Source of the DNA: Lachnospiraceae bacterium
Lineage (GTDB): Bacteria > Bacillota > Clostridia > Lachnospirales > Lachnospiraceae
DNA: 64,000 nt
Direction of reading: 5' to 3'
NCBI GenBank assembly: GCA_017427685.1
Contig: JAFRSH010000052.1
Span: 186,001-250,000 of the forward strand
The notes beneath the pieces were generated by a model that had not been told where the DNA came from, ran no database searches, and was given only the letters and a program-made list of their open reading frames with translations. Positions 61,636 to 64,000 of this stretch are shown piece by piece (position 1 is the stretch's first letter; every line of letters begins with the position of its first letter). The position numbers and the translations under genes are program-made.

Positions 61636-61667
61636 AGTAATACGACTAGCAGGAACCCTGTATTTGG
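61636..61667. repeat. Half element D (right arm only)
   Basis: This segment repeats the right arm of element C (61580-61612) with a few changes: GTAATACGACTAG, CAGGAACCCT, GTATTTGG. No matching left arm is present. Confidence 0.65.
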
Positions 61668-61689
61668 CTTTTTCTTAAACTTTAGTCAC

Positions 61690-62301
61690 TTAAATCGTGT
61701 TGTTACTTTTTAAACTACAACAGGAATAACAATAGCTATTTCCGGTTCTTTCAGAAACAGTACGTTCTGTGCGGTATTCGTATCGTGCTTCCTCATAAAC
61801 GTTAAACGAGTCCAGCGCCCTTTGCAATCCTTCCCCGGTAAGCTTCACAAACGTTTCCTTCCTCGTCCACACCAGGAGAAACTCCTCGGCAGGAGACATC
61901 GCATTCATGATCCTCGTTGCTTCATCATCCGTAAAGAACCGCCTCGCTATCCGCTCGAAATCCGCCTTCGGCTTCTCAATATCGACCCCGACCGGAGCAC
62001 TGTCACTCGCGAAAAGTATCATCCCGTCACAATGCGAGAGTGAGATATGATAGTTCTCAAAGCCTGCGACATAAGGCTTCCCGAGATCCGTCTTTTCAAT
62101 ACGGATCTGATCTTTCGGTACATTCAGGTCTGTCGCTGCCTCTTCGATCATGGTGAGCTCAGCGAAGAGTGAAACGTTCTTGAGCCTGTCGTTCTTAAGA
62201 CGAAAGATCCTTTCGCGTCTTGCGTCACTGACAAGAGGCAGAAGATGGAAGTTCTTTTCAAACGGAATATCAGGGTTGATCTCTTTTAAAACAATTCTCA
62301 A
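61690..62301 (-). CDS. 4'-phosphopantetheinyl transferase (Sfp type), TTG start
   Basis: The 203-residue enzyme starts at TTG 62301 with GAGG 7 bases upstream. Family motifs are LSHCDGMILFA, GVDIEKPK (metal-binding Asp and Glu) and LVWTRKETFVKLTGEGL (Trp, Lys, Glu, Lys). It transfers the phosphopantetheine arm of CoA to carrier proteins. No carrier, polyketide or peptide synthetase genes are near, so the target is not visible; acyl carrier protein is one option. Confidence 0.9.
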   Translation of the reverse strand: MRIVLKEINPDIPFEKNFHLLPLVSDARRERIFRLKNDRLKNVSLFAELTMIEEAATDLNVPKDQIRIEKTDLGKPYVAGFENYHISLSHCDGMILFASDSAPVGVDIEKPKADFERIARRFFTDDEATRIMNAMSPAEEFLLVWTRKETFVKLTGEGLQRALDSFNVYEEARYEYRTERTVSERTGNSYCYSCCSLKSNNTI

Positions 62302-62388
62302 CTTTTTACCTCTTGTGTAACATAAATACGAAAGGATCTGTAACTGTAAATGTAGGCCTTTAAACTATCAATAGTTTTGTTAAGTCTT

Positions 62389-63309
62389 TCATGAACCTAT
62401 AGATTCTACGTCGTAAGGCGTTACCTGATATACGTAGTAGTTAAGCCAGTTCGAATACATGGTATTGCAGTGAGCCCTCCAGGTGAGGAGAGGCTTCTGC
62501 TCGGGATCGTTGTCGGGGTAGTAGTTCTCGGGGATCTCGGGATTGATACCCTTGGCGGTATCGCGTCTGTATTCCTCGTCGAGTGTCATCCTGTCATACT
62601 CGGGATGCCCGAAGACGAAGATCTGCTTGCCTTCCTGAGCCATTGCGATGCAGATACCGGCCTTCTCGGAGTCTGCGAGTACCGTGAGTCGCTCGTCTGC
62701 GTACACTTCGTCGACCGAAACAGCAGTATAACGTGAGTGGGGCATGAAGAAGACATCATCAAATCCACGCACAAAGGGCTCCTTACGCTTATGGACACGA
62801 TGGCTGAATACCCCTGACATCTTTTTCTCGAGGGGATACTTATTGATGCTGTAGTGGTAGTATATACCGGCCTGTGCACCCCAGCAGATGTGAAGAGTGG
62901 ATGTGACGTTCTTCTTGGACCACTCCATGATAGAGCAGAGCTCATCCCAGTATGCGACTTCGGTGAATTCGAGATTCTCTACGGGAGCACCTGTAATGAT
63001 AAGTCCGTCAAACTTCTTGTTCTTAACGTCTTCAAACGTAAGGTAGAACTGGTCAAGATGACTCTTGGCCGTGTTCTTGCCGATATATGACGAGGTTGTA
63101 AGGAAAGTCATGTTGACCTGAAGCGGTGAATTCGAAAGAGACCGCAGCATCTGAACCTCAGTCGCCTCTTTAAGGGGCATGAGATTGAGGATAGCGATCT
63201 CAAGAGGACGGATGTCCTGAGACATGGCTCTGGTGTCATCCATCATGAATATATTTTCTTCTTCCATGATCTTCTTTGCGGGAAGATCGGCCGAAACTTT
63301 AATAGGCAT
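62389..63309 (-). CDS. metA: Homoserine O-acyltransferase, probably acetyl-CoA using
   Basis: The 306-residue MetA-family enzyme activates homoserine for methionine synthesis. Catalytic Cys142 is in LHICWGAQAG and the His in FGHPEYD. Residue 111 is Glu (GAPVEN), the state seen in acetyl-CoA-using members such as those of Bacillus, while Escherichia coli has Gly there. GAGGAAAC site. ligA lies 42 bp upstream on the same strand. Confidence 0.93.
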   Translation of the reverse strand: MPIKVSADLPAKKIMEEENIFMMDDTRAMSQDIRPLEIAILNLMPLKEATEVQMLRSLSNSPLQVNMTFLTTSSYIGKNTAKSHLDQFYLTFEDVKNKKFDGLIITGAPVENLEFTEVAYWDELCSIMEWSKKNVTSTLHICWGAQAGIYYHYSINKYPLEKKMSGVFSHRVHKRKEPFVRGFDDVFFMPHSRYTAVSVDEVYADERLTVLADSEKAGICIAMAQEGKQIFVFGHPEYDRMTLDEEYRRDTAKGINPEIPENYYPDNDPEQKPLLTWRAHCNTMYSNWLNYYVYQVTPYDVESIGS

Positions 63310-63351
63310 TTTGTTTCCTCACTGCATAATTTGATCTAATCTGTGATTATG

Positions 63352-64000
<649 letters not shown>

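Overview
The window looks like a chromosomal segment of a strictly anaerobic, fibre-degrading Clostridia-type Firmicute (Lachnospirales/Oscillospirales-like; I cannot fix the genus). The basis is: pyruvate:ferredoxin and a second 2-oxoacid:ferredoxin oxidoreductase, a GerW/DUF2953 sporulation-type pair, Asp23/YloU-FakA behind rpmB, a class B sortase with an SPKTG substrate, strong purine-rich ribosome sites with frequent GTG/TTG starts, and sigmaA-type promoters. Coding density is high. I see no rRNA, tRNA, phage, transposase or CRISPR array.

Layout. 0-4.2 kb: a truncated ABC-2-type membrane protein, two unknown proteins, then DUF2953 + GerW. 4.3-6.8 kb: rpmB, yloU, fakA. 6.9-11.6 kb: an envelope/signalling block (orphan receiver protein, SH3 protein, HtrA protease, sortase B and its SPKTG substrate). 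11.6-13.8 kb: folE-folP-folBK. 13.9-17.6 kb: DUF4867, xylulokinase and a fucose-isomerase-family protein, probably a pentose entry route. 17.9-31.1 kb: a nine-gene system of two solute-binding proteins, four ABC permeases, a beta-propeller/TPR protein, a YIP1 protein and a DUF5696 protein. 31.2-32.7 kb: ilvE and a small membrane protein.

32.8-54.8 kb is a glucuronoxylan utilisation region: lipoprotein GH5, AraC regulator, SGNH esterase, GH3, then (after a P-loop ATPase and a korDABC-type operon) GH115, a PepD dipeptidase, a second AraC regulator, GH67 and an LplA/LplB/YtcP-type transporter. Only the GH5 carries an export signal. The esterase, GH3, GH115 and GH67 look cytoplasmic, so the picture is limited outside cleavage, import of substituted oligosaccharides, and debranching and hydrolysis inside. 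Xylose could then enter through the isomerase-like protein and xylulokinase at 14-17.6 kb, and pyruvate through NifJ (55.3-58.9 kb). 59-64 kb: a zinc-ribbon/DUF6273 protein, a histidine phosphatase, a phosphopantetheinyl transferase, metA and the 3' part of ligA.

The observations I rate highest are: (i) the ABC/DUF5696/NHL/YIP1 system; (ii) a 17-bp motif, ATAGCAATWTWTGAYAA, found only upstream of that system and in the two intergenic regions beside the two AraC genes, which would tie import and xylan hydrolysis into one regulon; (iii) a family of long palindromic elements at 55.06-55.20 and 61.42-61.67 kb; and (iv) a shared leader motif upstream of the receiver gene and the sortase substrate gene. 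No ABC ATPase is present for any of the three permease pairs.
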